Notes: generated by a model not told the origin, from the sequence alone. A stretch of 64,000 nucleotides of DNA from Flavobacterium sp. SH_e (GCF_025717045.1 NZ_JAOVZN010000002.1:124001-188000); one strand, 5' to 3'; positions 37,579 to 46,632 are shown, numbered from the stretch's first letter. Program-made: numbers and translations.

Positions 37579-39012
37579 ATGTTTTTTAACTCCTTGGCAT
37601 TTGCCATCTTTTTGCCAATTGTTTTTTTTCTGTATTGGTTTGTTTTTAATAAAACTAAGAGCACACAAAATGCCTTATTAATCGTTGCAAGTTATTATTT
37701 CTATTCTTGCTGGGATTGGAGATTCTTATTCTTATTAGTTTTCTCTACATTTCTAGATTATTTTACAGGAATTCAAATCGAAAAAAGTAACTCCGAAAAA
37801 GGAAGAAAGTTTTGGTTCTGGCTTAGTATTTCAGTAAACTTAGGGTTTTTAGGAATTTTTAAATACTATAATTTCTTTGCATCTTCATTTGCAGAACTGT
37901 TTACTTCTTTTGGATTTAAAGTAAGCCCATTTTTGCTAAATGTGATTCTTCCGGTAGGAATTTCATTCTATACTTTCCACGGATTATCTTATGTAATTGA
38001 TATTTATTATAAAAGAATAAAAGCCGAATATAACTTTATTGATTATTCTTTGTTTGTGAGCTATTTTCCGCTTTTAGTTGCAGGACCAATAGAGAGAGCG
38101 ACACATCTACTGCCAGAATTAAAGGAAAAACGTGAGTTTAATCTTGAAAAAGCAAAAGAAGGTGTCTATCAAATTGTTTGGGGATTAGTAAAAAAAGTGG
38201 TCATTGCAGATACTTGTGCAGTATATGCTAACGCTATTTTTGATCATTATCCTTCCATGAATTCTTTTTCATTAATTATGGGAGCAATTTATTTTGCATT
38301 TCAGATTTATGGCGATTTTTCAGGATATTCAGATATTGCGCTTGGAGTTTCTAAATTATTTGGTTTAGACTTATTACGAAACTTCAATTACCCCTATTTT
38401 TCAAGAGATATAGCCGAGTTTTGGCGTCGTTGGCATATTTCGCTTTCATCTTGGTTTAGAGATTATTTATATATTCCTCTTGGTGGAAGCAAAGGCGGAC
38501 TTTGGATGAAAATCCGAAATACATTCATCATTTTTATTGTCAGCGGATTTTGGCATGGTGCCAATTGGACATATATTGTTTGGGGATTTATAAATGCTGT
38601 TTATTTCCTTCCGTTATTACTTTCAAATAGTAATAGAAACAATATGGATTCCATAATTCTAAAATGGAATCTTGATTCTGTGAAAGTATTATTTAGTATT
38701 CTAACCACATTTTTATTGACTTGTATTGCTTGGGTATTTTTTAGAGCAAGAACTATTACAGATGCTGTTTTGTATTTAAAAAGAATATTCACAAATGGCG
38801 AGTTTAGCCCTCAGTATTTAGATAATGAACGATATAATTATGAATTATTATTGATGATTGGTCTGTTTGTTTTAGTAGAATGGAATAATAAAACTAAAGT
38901 AGAACCAATTTCAGGAAAAAGAAGTTGGCTAAAAATGGCGCTGGCTATTATGGCAATTATTGCTTTCGGAACTTATTCTGATTATAAAGAATTTATTTAT
39001 TTCCAGTTTTAA
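37579..39012 (+). CDS. MBOAT-family membrane O-acyltransferase, tandem copy 2
   Basis: 477 residues; a duplicate of the gene at 35174. The N-terminal 179 residues are identical and a 188-base DNA run (37738-37925 against 35333-35520) has no mismatches, even at third positions. The rest, from HLLPELKEKREF on, differs moderately, and the last 120 residues differ strongly. The catalytic SGFWHGANWTY is intact. Its stop overlaps the start of the next SGNH-like gene by one base (TAATG). Confidence 0.94.
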   Translation: MFFNSLAFAIFLPIVFFLYWFVFNKTKSTQNALLIVASYYFYSCWDWRFLFLLVFSTFLDYFTGIQIEKSNSEKGRKFWFWLSISVNLGFLGIFKYYNFFASSFAELFTSFGFKVSPFLLNVILPVGISFYTFHGLSYVIDIYYKRIKAEYNFIDYSLFVSYFPLLVAGPIERATHLLPELKEKREFNLEKAKEGVYQIVWGLVKKVVIADTCAVYANAIFDHYPSMNSFSLIMGAIYFAFQIYGDFSGYSDIALGVSKLFGLDLLRNFNYPYFSRDIAEFWRRWHISLSSWFRDYLYIPLGGSKGGLWMKIRNTFIIFIVSGFWHGANWTYIVWGFINAVYFLPLLLSNSNRNNMDSIILKWNLDSVKVLFSILTTFLLTCIAWVFFRARTITDAVLYLKRIFTNGEFSPQYLDNERYNYELLLMIGLFVLVEWNNKTKVEPISGKRSWLKMALAIMAIIAFGTYSDYKEFIYFQF

Positions 39013-39893
39013 TGAAGAAGTTTTTATTATACATATTAGGAATTTTTCTTTTAACAGTTCTGATTGCAGTTCTCTTGGACGGATTGTATACTTATGTTTT
39101 TATGCAATCAAAAAATCGTGGAAAAATAGAAACTGTTTTCAATTCTACAGCAAAGAAGTACGATGTGGTGATTTTAGGTTCTTCAAGAGCGAATAACCAT
39201 TTTGTTTCTCAAATGTTTGAAGACAAAGGATTAAAAACGTTTAATTACGGAATGAGTGGCGGACATTTATTTGAAGCATCTTTAATGTTAAAATTGATGA
39301 TAGAAAGAAAATATGAAATCAAAAATATAATTCTTGAAGCCGATTTAAATCTTTCAAATGACCAAGAATCTGAAGGAGTTGCAACAAAATTTCTGCCTTA
39401 TATTCATTGCTCAAAAGTTATAAAAGATCATTTTTCGACAGAAGAAAACTTTAACGAATTGTATTATATTCCTTTTTACAGATATGTAAAGTTTGATTCT
39501 AAAATTGGTTTTAGAGAAGTTTACAAAATAGAAGTAAATGAAAAAACAAATGCTTTGGATAACTTAGGATATTATCCATTAGAAAAACACAAAAATGGCA
39601 ATATGAAAAACAATATTGTCAATCTAAATCCTTTGCCACACAATAAATATTACGAAGAAATAAAAAATATCTGTAAAAAAAACGACATCAATTTTATTGC
39701 TGTTATGACGCCAATGTGTGAAAATGTAGTTGGAATGAATTATTTTGATAAAGTAAAAAAAGCATATCCAGAAATTCACAATTACGAAAATATAGTTGTA
39801 GAGAATAAATACTTTTCTTCATGCGGGCATATGACAAATGCCGGAGCTCGATTATTTACAGCAAGAATTATCAAAGATTTTTTTGGGAAATAA
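39012..39893 (+). CDS. SGNH-like membrane-anchored protein with Ser in place of the catalytic Asp, copy A
   Basis: 293 residues. Signal anchor at residues 4-24, GSSRANNHFVSQMF with Ser58 as nucleophile candidate, and a C-terminal YFSSCGHMTNAGARLFTARI. In the other SGNH-like proteins here this site is Asp-x2-His; in this one it is Ser-Cys-Gly-His. A frame-mate paralog begins at 39907. It is translationally coupled to the MBOAT at 37579. It may use a Ser-His dyad, bind rather than catalyse, or have another acidic residue in place. Confidence 0.75.
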   Translation: MKKFLLYILGIFLLTVLIAVLLDGLYTYVFMQSKNRGKIETVFNSTAKKYDVVILGSSRANNHFVSQMFEDKGLKTFNYGMSGGHLFEASLMLKLMIERKYEIKNIILEADLNLSNDQESEGVATKFLPYIHCSKVIKDHFSTEENFNELYYIPFYRYVKFDSKIGFREVYKIEVNEKTNALDNLGYYPLEKHKNGNMKNNIVNLNPLPHNKYYEEIKNICKKNDINFIAVMTPMCENVVGMNYFDKVKKAYPEIHNYENIVVENKYFSSCGHMTNAGARLFTARIIKDFFGK

Positions 39894-39906
39894 CCAATAT
39901 AAGGCA

Positions 39907-40791
39907 ATGAAGAATTTTTTACTTTATGTATTCAAAATTTTAGTACTAACTATTGTTTTGATGTTTGTAATGGACAAAGTTTATTCATATGCTTTTCTCC
40001 AATCAAATAAAAGAAGTAAAATTAGCTTTATCTACAATTCACCGCCAACAAATTATGATGTTGTAATATTGGGCTCGTCTAGAGCAAATAATCATTTCGT
40101 GACAAAAATGTTTACAGATAAAGGGTTAAAAACATTTAATTTCGGAATGCAAGGCTCTAAACTATTTGAATCTGATTTGGTTCTGAAATTACTTTTAGAA
40201 AAAAAGAATAAAATAAAAAATGTAATAGTTGATGTTGATGTCACACTAAAATCTGAAAATAAATCAGATGGAACTTTTTTAAAGTTTTTGCCCTATTTTA
40301 ATGAATCTTATGTAATTAGGGAGCATTTTAAAGAATTGGATGATTTTAATAGTTTTTATTATATCCCTTTTTATAGATACTTAAAATTTGACTCAAAAAT
40401 TGGTTTTAGGGAAATGTTTTTTTCTGTCTTAAATAAAAAAAGCAATGAAATTGATAATGGAGGATATGGTCCGTTGCCTGAAAATAATGGAAACTTAAAT
40501 ACAGAAGTTTTAGATTATCAACCACACAGGAATAGATATTATGAAGAAATTAAAAAAATCTGTAAAGTGAATAATATAAATCTCATTGCAATTATGACAC
40601 CTATGTGTGAAAAAGCTATAGTTAACAATTACTTCAAAAAAGTTAATCAGCTATATCCTGAAATCTACAACTACGAGAACATTGTGACTGAAGATAAATA
40701 CTTTTCGTCATGTGGGCATATGAACGATATGGGAGCGAAAGTTTTTACAGCAAAAATTTTAAACGATTTTTTTAGTCATGAATGTAATTAA
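39907..40791 (+). CDS. SGNH-like membrane-anchored protein with Ser in place of the catalytic Asp, copy B
   Basis: 294 residues from the ATG at 39907; the open frame extends upstream over the previous gene but MKNFLLYVF matches the start of copy A (MKKFLLYIL). It has the same anchor, the same GSSRANNHFVTKMF (Ser58) and the same YFSSCGHMNDMGAKVFTAKI end. It is a clear tandem duplicate of the gene at 39012. It overlaps the following acyltransferase start by 14 bases. Confidence 0.75.
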   Translation: MKNFLLYVFKILVLTIVLMFVMDKVYSYAFLQSNKRSKISFIYNSPPTNYDVVILGSSRANNHFVTKMFTDKGLKTFNFGMQGSKLFESDLVLKLLLEKKNKIKNVIVDVDVTLKSENKSDGTFLKFLPYFNESYVIREHFKELDDFNSFYYIPFYRYLKFDSKIGFREMFFSVLNKKSNEIDNGGYGPLPENNGNLNTEVLDYQPHRNRYYEEIKKICKVNNINLIAIMTPMCEKAIVNNYFKKVNQLYPEIYNYENIVTEDKYFSSCGHMNDMGAKVFTAKILNDFFSHECN

Positions 40792-41878
40792 GTTAGAAAA
40801 GTTAGATTACATCGATGTTATTAGAGGTATAGCCATTTTAATGGTAGTAATTACCCATACTGCTCAGCAAGGATTGGTTAAATTGCCTCATCTGTTATCT
40901 GTATTTCTAAGTTTTGGAGCAAGAGGTGTGCAGCTTTTCTTTATTGCCAGTGCTTTTACTTTATTTCGATCGTATAAAAAAAGAAATAAAATTGAAAAAA
41001 GTCCAGTTAAAAACTTCTTCATCAGACGATTTTTTAGAATTGCGCCAATTTATTATTTAGGCATTATATATTATATATTTAGGATAATGTACAATCTACC
41101 GTATTGGCAGGCAAGTCAACCTCATATAACTATTGGTAATGTGATTTCCAACTTTTTTTATTGTCATGGTTTAAGTCCTTACTGGATTAATAGTCTTGTT
41201 CCAGGTGGATGGTCCATAACAGTCGAAATGTTTTTTTATATTCTTTTTCCTTTCTTGTTTAAAAGAATAGAAAATATAAACTTTGGATTTATATTTTTAA
41301 ACCTTACTTTATTAGTTAAATTGGTTTTACAGGAGTTTTTCCAGTATGGAAATTTCATTTCAGATACCTATTTGTGGCGAGAATTCATTTTCTATTATTT
41401 TCCAAGTCAATTACCAATTTTCGCATTAGGTATAATTTTATATTTTCTAATTGAAAATCCTGATAATATAAAATTGGTTAAGACTAAACATTTTGCCTTT
41501 TTTTTCATTTTGCTTCCATTGCAAATTGGATCGAAATTCGATTTTCTATATTTAAATCATATAATTTTTGGTATAATCTTCGTAGTTTTTGCTCTTCTTT
41601 TGAGTAAAGAAAAACTTAATTTTTTATCTAAACCAATTATACGATATATTGGCAAAATAAGTTTTAGTATTTACATAATACATTTTATAGTTATAGCATG
41701 GTTAGCTAGGTTTCATTTAATTGATTTCTGCAACAACGGCTTAATTAATTTACTCTTACGATTTATATTAATCTTGTTTTTTTCAGTTCTTATTTCAACT
41801 TTAACTTATCGTTTAATTGAAATCCCTTTTCAGAATTTGGCTAAAAGAATAATTCTAAAGACAGAAAATGATAATTAA
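40778..41878 (+). CDS. Acyltransferase family 3 membrane protein
   Basis: 366 residues. KLDYIDVIRGIAILMVVITH at the N-terminus carries the family RG and the catalytic-type His; FIRRFFRIAPIYYLGIIYY is the basic loop and PGGWSITVEMFFYILFP the conserved membrane block. Ten or so predicted helices. Such enzymes O-acetylate sugars of O-antigen, capsule or peptidoglycan using acetyl-CoA on the cytoplasmic side. Its start lies inside the end of the previous gene, so it belongs to the acylation block. Confidence 0.88.
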   Translation: MNVIKLEKLDYIDVIRGIAILMVVITHTAQQGLVKLPHLLSVFLSFGARGVQLFFIASAFTLFRSYKKRNKIEKSPVKNFFIRRFFRIAPIYYLGIIYYIFRIMYNLPYWQASQPHITIGNVISNFFYCHGLSPYWINSLVPGGWSITVEMFFYILFPFLFKRIENINFGFIFLNLTLLVKLVLQEFFQYGNFISDTYLWREFIFYYFPSQLPIFALGIILYFLIENPDNIKLVKTKHFAFFFILLPLQIGSKFDFLYLNHIIFGIIFVVFALLLSKEKLNFLSKPIIRYIGKISFSIYIIHFIVIAWLARFHLIDFCNNGLINLLLRFILILFFSVLISTLTYRLIEIPFQNLAKRIILKTENDN

Positions 41879-41911
41879 AATAAAAAACTGTTTTTTCAAA
41901 AACAATTATAT

Positions 41912-43066
41912 ATGCATATAGCTTTTTTAACGCCTGAATTTCCTCATCCTCAAGTTGCTTATGCTGCTGGAATAGGAACTAGTATAAAAAATCTTACTAC
42001 AGCATTAAGTAATGAAAATATTAAAGTTACTGTTTTTGTTTATGGCCAGAAAAAACAAGAGATTTTGGAAGAAAATGGAGTTACGATTCATTTAATTCAA
42101 AATAAAAAATATAAACTTTTTGGTTGGTTTTTTCATCGAAAATATATTCAGAATTATATCAATTCAGTTATTAAAAAAGAAAATATTGAATTGCTTGAAG
42201 CTCCCGACTGGACTGGTATTACTGCTTTTATGAATTTAGATGTACCTCTAGTAATTCGCTTTCACGGAAGTGATACTTATTTTTGTCATTTAGAAAATAG
42301 AAAGCAGAAAAGTAAGAATTTTTGGTTTGAAAAATTAGCTATAAATCAAGCCAAAGCTTTTATTTCACCAACAAAATTTACAGGAGAGGTTTCAAAAAAA
42401 CTTTTTAATATAAAAGGAAAAGAAATCATAACCATTCATAACGGTTTGGATCTTGAAAATTTTAAAAATGAATTTCCTAAAGAATTTGAAAAAAAACTGA
42501 TTTTATATATTGGAACTCTGATTAGAAAGAAAGGAGTTTTAGAACTGCCTGAAATTTTGAGTAAAGTTCGTAATGATATTCCAGACGCTAAATTAGTTTT
42601 AATAGGTACAGATTCGTTCGATATAAAAACAGGTTCAAAATCAACATGGGAACTAATGAAAGATTTGTTTACTGAAGAGGACTTGAAGAATGTAAACTAT
42701 TTGGGTAAAATTCCGTACAATGAAGTTCAAACTTATATAAAGAAAGCAAATGTGTGTGTGTTCCCAACTTTTGCAGAAACGTTAGGAATGGTTACAATAG
42801 AATCAATGGCCATGCAAAAAGCTGTTGTAAATAGTAATATCGGCTGGGCACAAGAGCTTATTGTAGATGAAGAAAGTGGCTATTTGGTTTATCCTTCAAA
42901 TCATGATCTTTATTCAAATCGAATTATTCAATTACTAAAAGACAATTCACTTTGTCAGGAGATTGGAGAAAAAGCTAGAATTAAGGTAGAATCTCAGTTT
43001 GATATCAATAAACTGGTGAAAGAAAATGTAGAATTTTATAAAAAGATAATCAATAAGAAAATTTAA
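41912..43066 (+). CDS. Glycosyltransferase family 4 (GT-B)
   Basis: 384 residues. AFLTPEFPHPQVAYAAGIGT is the typical acceptor-domain loop; IRFHGSDTYFCHLENRK, FISPTKFTGEVSKKLF, ILYIGTLIRKKGVLELPEIL and FPTFAETLGMVTIESMAMQK (E-x7-E) follow. This is a textbook retaining GT4 of the WcaL/Rfa type. Its stop overlaps the start of the next gene by one base. It opens the last GT block of the locus. Confidence 0.9.
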   Translation: MHIAFLTPEFPHPQVAYAAGIGTSIKNLTTALSNENIKVTVFVYGQKKQEILEENGVTIHLIQNKKYKLFGWFFHRKYIQNYINSVIKKENIELLEAPDWTGITAFMNLDVPLVIRFHGSDTYFCHLENRKQKSKNFWFEKLAINQAKAFISPTKFTGEVSKKLFNIKGKEIITIHNGLDLENFKNEFPKEFEKKLILYIGTLIRKKGVLELPEILSKVRNDIPDAKLVLIGTDSFDIKTGSKSTWELMKDLFTEEDLKNVNYLGKIPYNEVQTYIKKANVCVFPTFAETLGMVTIESMAMQKAVVNSNIGWAQELIVDEESGYLVYPSNHDLYSNRIIQLLKDNSLCQEIGEKARIKVESQFDINKLVKENVEFYKKIINKKI

Positions 43067-44595
43067 TGGTAGTTGTTTGTCATCAAAATAATAAGGTTGT
43101 AAAAGTTTGCAAAGATGGAGAAGCTATTTCATTTGAAACTTCTTTAAATATTGCCTCAACTTTAATGACATTGGCGAAAAAATTCCCAACAGATAGAATA
43201 ATCTGGAGTCATATTACTATAGAATCTAATATAAATTGGGAGGCTCTAGATGCAATTTTTCATCATGATAGAATCATGGCATCTTTCAATAAGGATGTTG
43301 AAGAATATTTTTCTAACGGTATCGGATATATTGATGAGTCTGCATTTTTAAATGTTAATAAAAAGGTTAGTTATCCGACTTGGTTAACTAGCAGTGCCGT
43401 GGGCGGAATTAGCTCTAAAGCGCTTTTGCAATTTGAAAATAAGATTAAGTTAGGAAATGACTTTGATTATTTCTTGCATAGTTTAGCAAAAATAGCATCT
43501 ATAAAAGGACTGTTTTGCTATTCAGAGCCAAGACTCGTTATTGATAAAACAATTTCAATTCCAATAAAAAAAGCAAATATTTACACCTTATTTCAGTTCG
43601 CGAAACAGCATTATCGTACACGCTGGGTATTCATACTGTTTTTAAATTTCTTAATTTTTGAAAAACGCTTTCCAATAGTTCCTTTATTATTTTCTTTACG
43701 ATTTAAAAAACGAAACAAAATCAACATTGATTGGTCTGAAATACCAGTTCTGTCAAAATTAAAAATTGTGGAATCTAAAACTATTGATGTTATCATTCCA
43801 ACAATTGGCAGAAAAACTTATTTATATGACGTTCTAAAAGATCTATCTCAACAGACTCATTTACCAACTAATGTAATTATTGTAGAACAAAACCCAATTC
43901 CAGAAAGTATAAGCGAGTTAGATTACTTAACTAAAGAGGAATGGCCATTTATTGTTAAACACATTTTTACGCATCAATCTGGTGCTTGTAATGCTCGAAA
44001 TCTAGCTATGAACCAAATTTCAAGTGAATGGGTATTTTTTAGTGATGATGACATAAGATGCGATAAAAATTTGATTAAAGATATTTTTTCTAAAATAAGA
44101 CAGTACGGAATTTCTGTCGTAACAACTTCTTGTTTACAAAAACATGAAAAATTAGTCTATAAAGATATTCATCAAACTGGCATTTTTGGTTCTGGATACA
44201 GTTTTGTAAAATCAAGCTGTTTAGTTAATGTTTCCTTTTCAATGGCCTTAGAATTTGGTTACGGTGAAGATTTTGATTTCGGAATGCAACTACGACAACA
44301 AGGTTTTGATGTAATCTATTTTCCTGATCCAGCTATTTTGCATTTGAAAGCTCCTTTTGGCGGATTTAGAATTAAACCTCATTTTCCTTGGACTGATGAA
44401 AAATATCAGCCAAAGCCATCTCCAACAATTATGTATACAAAACAGAAATATTTGAATCAAAAACAAATTAATGGGTATAAACTTAGGCTGTTTATAAAAT
44501 CCGTAAGAAAAGAATCTCTTTTTAAGTGGGCTGATTTTTATGTTTCATTTAAAAGAGGATGGAATTTAAGTGTCGATTGGAGTAAAAAATTATAA
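43066..44595 (+). CDS. Two-part glycosyltransferase family 2 protein with a degenerate N-terminal region
   Basis: 509 residues, about 200 more than a usual GT2. The C-terminal half (from about residue 243) is a complete GT2: VIIPTIGRKTYLYDVLKDLS, QSGACNARNLAMNQI, WVFFSDDDIRCDKNL and FGYGEDFDFGMQLRQQGFD. The N-terminal half contains HDRIMASFN and WLTSSAVGGISSKALLQF with GNDFDYFLHSLAKI, reminiscent of the acceptor half of a GT2 without its nucleotide loop. It may be a fused, decayed GT2 or a binding domain. Confidence 0.78.
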   Translation: MVVVCHQNNKVVKVCKDGEAISFETSLNIASTLMTLAKKFPTDRIIWSHITIESNINWEALDAIFHHDRIMASFNKDVEEYFSNGIGYIDESAFLNVNKKVSYPTWLTSSAVGGISSKALLQFENKIKLGNDFDYFLHSLAKIASIKGLFCYSEPRLVIDKTISIPIKKANIYTLFQFAKQHYRTRWVFILFLNFLIFEKRFPIVPLLFSLRFKKRNKINIDWSEIPVLSKLKIVESKTIDVIIPTIGRKTYLYDVLKDLSQQTHLPTNVIIVEQNPIPESISELDYLTKEEWPFIVKHIFTHQSGACNARNLAMNQISSEWVFFSDDDIRCDKNLIKDIFSKIRQYGISVVTTSCLQKHEKLVYKDIHQTGIFGSGYSFVKSSCLVNVSFSMALEFGYGEDFDFGMQLRQQGFDVIYFPDPAILHLKAPFGGFRIKPHFPWTDEKYQPKPSPTIMYTKQKYLNQKQINGYKLRLFIKSVRKESLFKWADFYVSFKRGWNLSVDWSKKL

Positions 44596-44648
44596 GAATG
44601 CAATAGTTTATTTTGAAACTAGAAAAATTTAAAGAAGTGAACAATTAT

Positions 44649-45599
44649 ATGAAGTTACTCAGAAAGAAAATTGCACGTTTTTACAAACAATTGATTTTAC
44701 TAAAATACTATTCTAAGAAAATTGTTTTTTCTAACAAACAAGAAAAAACAAAGATTGTAATCTGTTTTGATGGTAATTTGCCACATGGAGGATTAGTAGA
44801 TAGGTTAAAAGGTATAATTTCTTTGTATGAGATTTCTAAAATTTTAGATTTTGAATTTAAAATTTTCTTCACACATCCATTTGAATTAACAAACTTTTTA
44901 GAAGCAAACGCAATTGATTGGATTATCAATGAAAAAGAACTTAAATACAATATTTTTAACTCTAAAATTGTTTATTTAATTAATGATTTTAAAATAGCGC
45001 CTCTTCAAATTTTTGAGAAATCTAAAGCAAAAACTTTTTTTGTTTATTGCAATGTGGATTATTTAACTAAGTTGTATCCGACTAAAAATGATCAGGAGAT
45101 AAAATTTATTTGGAAAAATAATTATGATCATTTATTTAAAACCTCAAATTATCTACAAGAAAAATTAAATATTCTTAGTTTTGAACCAAGGATAGCGTTC
45201 CATACTAGATTTACTACACTAATGGGAGATTTTTCAGATTCAACAAAAATGATTTTGAATGAAAAAGAAAAGTTAGATTTAACACAAAAAGTTATAAAAG
45301 CTATTAATGATAAAGCAAAGCAATATCCTGATAAAGTAGCATACGTGTTTTCTGATAGTGATTTTTTTTTAAATCATGTTAGGACCACAACTAACTATAA
45401 GACTTTGGAAGGAGTCCCAAAACATATAGAAAATAATAATTCTGATGCTGATTATCATTCTAAAACATTTCTTGATTTTTATTATTTAGCGGGAAGTGAA
45501 CTTGTGTTTTTAGTAACAATTGACCAGATGTATTATAGTAGCTTTTCAAAATATGCTGCTATAATAGGAGGTAGTGAATTTAACGCCATAATAAATTAA
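44649..45599 (+). CDS. Putative fucosyltransferase-like GT-B protein
   Basis: 316 residues from ATG 44649; a TTG at 44613 would add 12 polar residues. CFDGNLPHGGLVDRLKGI near residues 39-56 resembles the GGxGxRL acceptor loop of alpha-1,2/1,6-fucosyltransferases, IAFHTRFTTLMGDF resembles their HxR GDP-binding block, and VAYVFSDSDFFLNHV the following DSD segment. gmd-fcl supply GDP-L-fucose in the same locus. The similarity is motif-level only, so the fucosyl specificity is inference. Confidence 0.5.
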   Translation: MKLLRKKIARFYKQLILLKYYSKKIVFSNKQEKTKIVICFDGNLPHGGLVDRLKGIISLYEISKILDFEFKIFFTHPFELTNFLEANAIDWIINEKELKYNIFNSKIVYLINDFKIAPLQIFEKSKAKTFFVYCNVDYLTKLYPTKNDQEIKFIWKNNYDHLFKTSNYLQEKLNILSFEPRIAFHTRFTTLMGDFSDSTKMILNEKEKLDLTQKVIKAINDKAKQYPDKVAYVFSDSDFFLNHVRTTTNYKTLEGVPKHIENNNSDADYHSKTFLDFYYLAGSELVFLVTIDQMYYSSFSKYAAIIGGSEFNAIIN

Positions 45600-45615
45600 A
45601 GATAATTTCTAAAGT

Positions 45616-46632
45616 ATGGTAAAGATATATACAGAACAAAGCTTTTTAAAAGAGAACAATAGAAAAAGAATATTTCCTTTATTATTTGATATGGCTTATC
45701 AGCCAAATAATAATGCAATATCAAATTTTATTTTAACAGATTCTCTTTCTCAAGCAGATGTTGCAATTTTTCCTGTAGATGTTGTTTCTTTTTTAAAAAA
45801 CGATAAGAACAATTTTTTTCATAATTGGATTGCAAAAATGTCACAAAATAAAGTACCGATTTGGATTTATACTGCTGGCGATTTTGGATTTACTTTTAAG
45901 AATGAAAATGTTTTGACTTTTAGAATGGGAGGTTTTAATTCGAAGTTACCACACAATACTTGCATATTGCCTTCCTTTGTAAATGATCCGTATGATAAAA
46001 TTTTAAAAGACAATTTTTTTGTGCTTCCCAAGAAAGAAAGACCAAGTATTGGTTTTGTAGGCAATGCAAATGGTTCTTTCTTTAAATTTCTTAAAGAGTT
46101 TATTCTCTATTTAAAAAGGGTTATCATTAATTTAGGATATCGATATCCTGAAGATTATCATCCTTTTTATCCAGCAGGAAAAAAAAGATATAAACTTCTC
46201 TATAAAATTCAAAAAGATAAAAGAATTCAAAGTGATTTTATTTTTAGAGATAAATATAGAGCAAGAAATGAAAATAAAGAGAAAACAACATTTGAGTTTT
46301 TTAAAAACATTCAGGATAATTTATATACTTTTTGCCTGCGCGGAAATGGAAATTTTTCTGTTCGATTTTATGAAGCATTAATAATGGGTAGAGTTCCTGT
46401 TTTAATTAATACAGATGTAAGGCTTCCATTAGAAGATTTAATTGACTGGAACAAACACTGTGTGATAGTTTCAGAAGATTCGATAATTCAAGACTTATTA
46501 AACTTTCATTCTTCTAAAACAGGATTAGAACTTGAAGAAATACAAACGAATAATCGAAAATTAGTATTGGAAAGATTAAACAGGGTCGATTACTTTGTTC
46601 AAATTAGTAATAAATATTTAGAAAGTAAATGA
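45616..46632 (+). CDS. Exostosin-family glycosyltransferase
   Basis: 338 residues. The C-terminal CLRGNGNFSVRFYEALIMGR followed by VPVLINTDVRLPLEDLIDW is the exostosin signature, which in eukaryotes belongs to heparan-sulfate polymerases and in bacteria to assorted inverting transferases. The N-terminal half KIYTEQSFLKENNRKRIFPL and WIYTAGDFGF matches the GT-B first domain. It overlaps the following GT2 by 4 bases. Donor unknown. Confidence 0.8.
   Translation: MVKIYTEQSFLKENNRKRIFPLLFDMAYQPNNNAISNFILTDSLSQADVAIFPVDVVSFLKNDKNNFFHNWIAKMSQNKVPIWIYTAGDFGFTFKNENVLTFRMGGFNSKLPHNTCILPSFVNDPYDKILKDNFFVLPKKERPSIGFVGNANGSFFKFLKEFILYLKRVIINLGYRYPEDYHPFYPAGKKRYKLLYKIQKDKRIQSDFIFRDKYRARNENKEKTTFEFFKNIQDNLYTFCLRGNGNFSVRFYEALIMGRVPVLINTDVRLPLEDLIDWNKHCVIVSEDSIIQDLLNFHSSKTGLELEEIQTNNRKLVLERLNRVDYFVQISNKYLESK

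Noticed and set aside
35174..39012. The repeated MBOAT segment as a possible insertion element
   Set aside because: The repeat is coding sequence of two intact genes, with no transposase, terminal inverted repeats or target duplication seen.
38960..39196. 78-codon plus-strand frame at the MBOAT/SGNH junction
   Set aside because: Overlaps the coding ends of both neighbours in another frame; the SGNH-like protein at 39012 explains the region.
41889..41904. T/A-rich inverted repeat after the acyltransferase gene
   Set aside because: TGTTTTT and AAAAACA are separated by only two bases and have almost no G/C; too weak for a terminator call.
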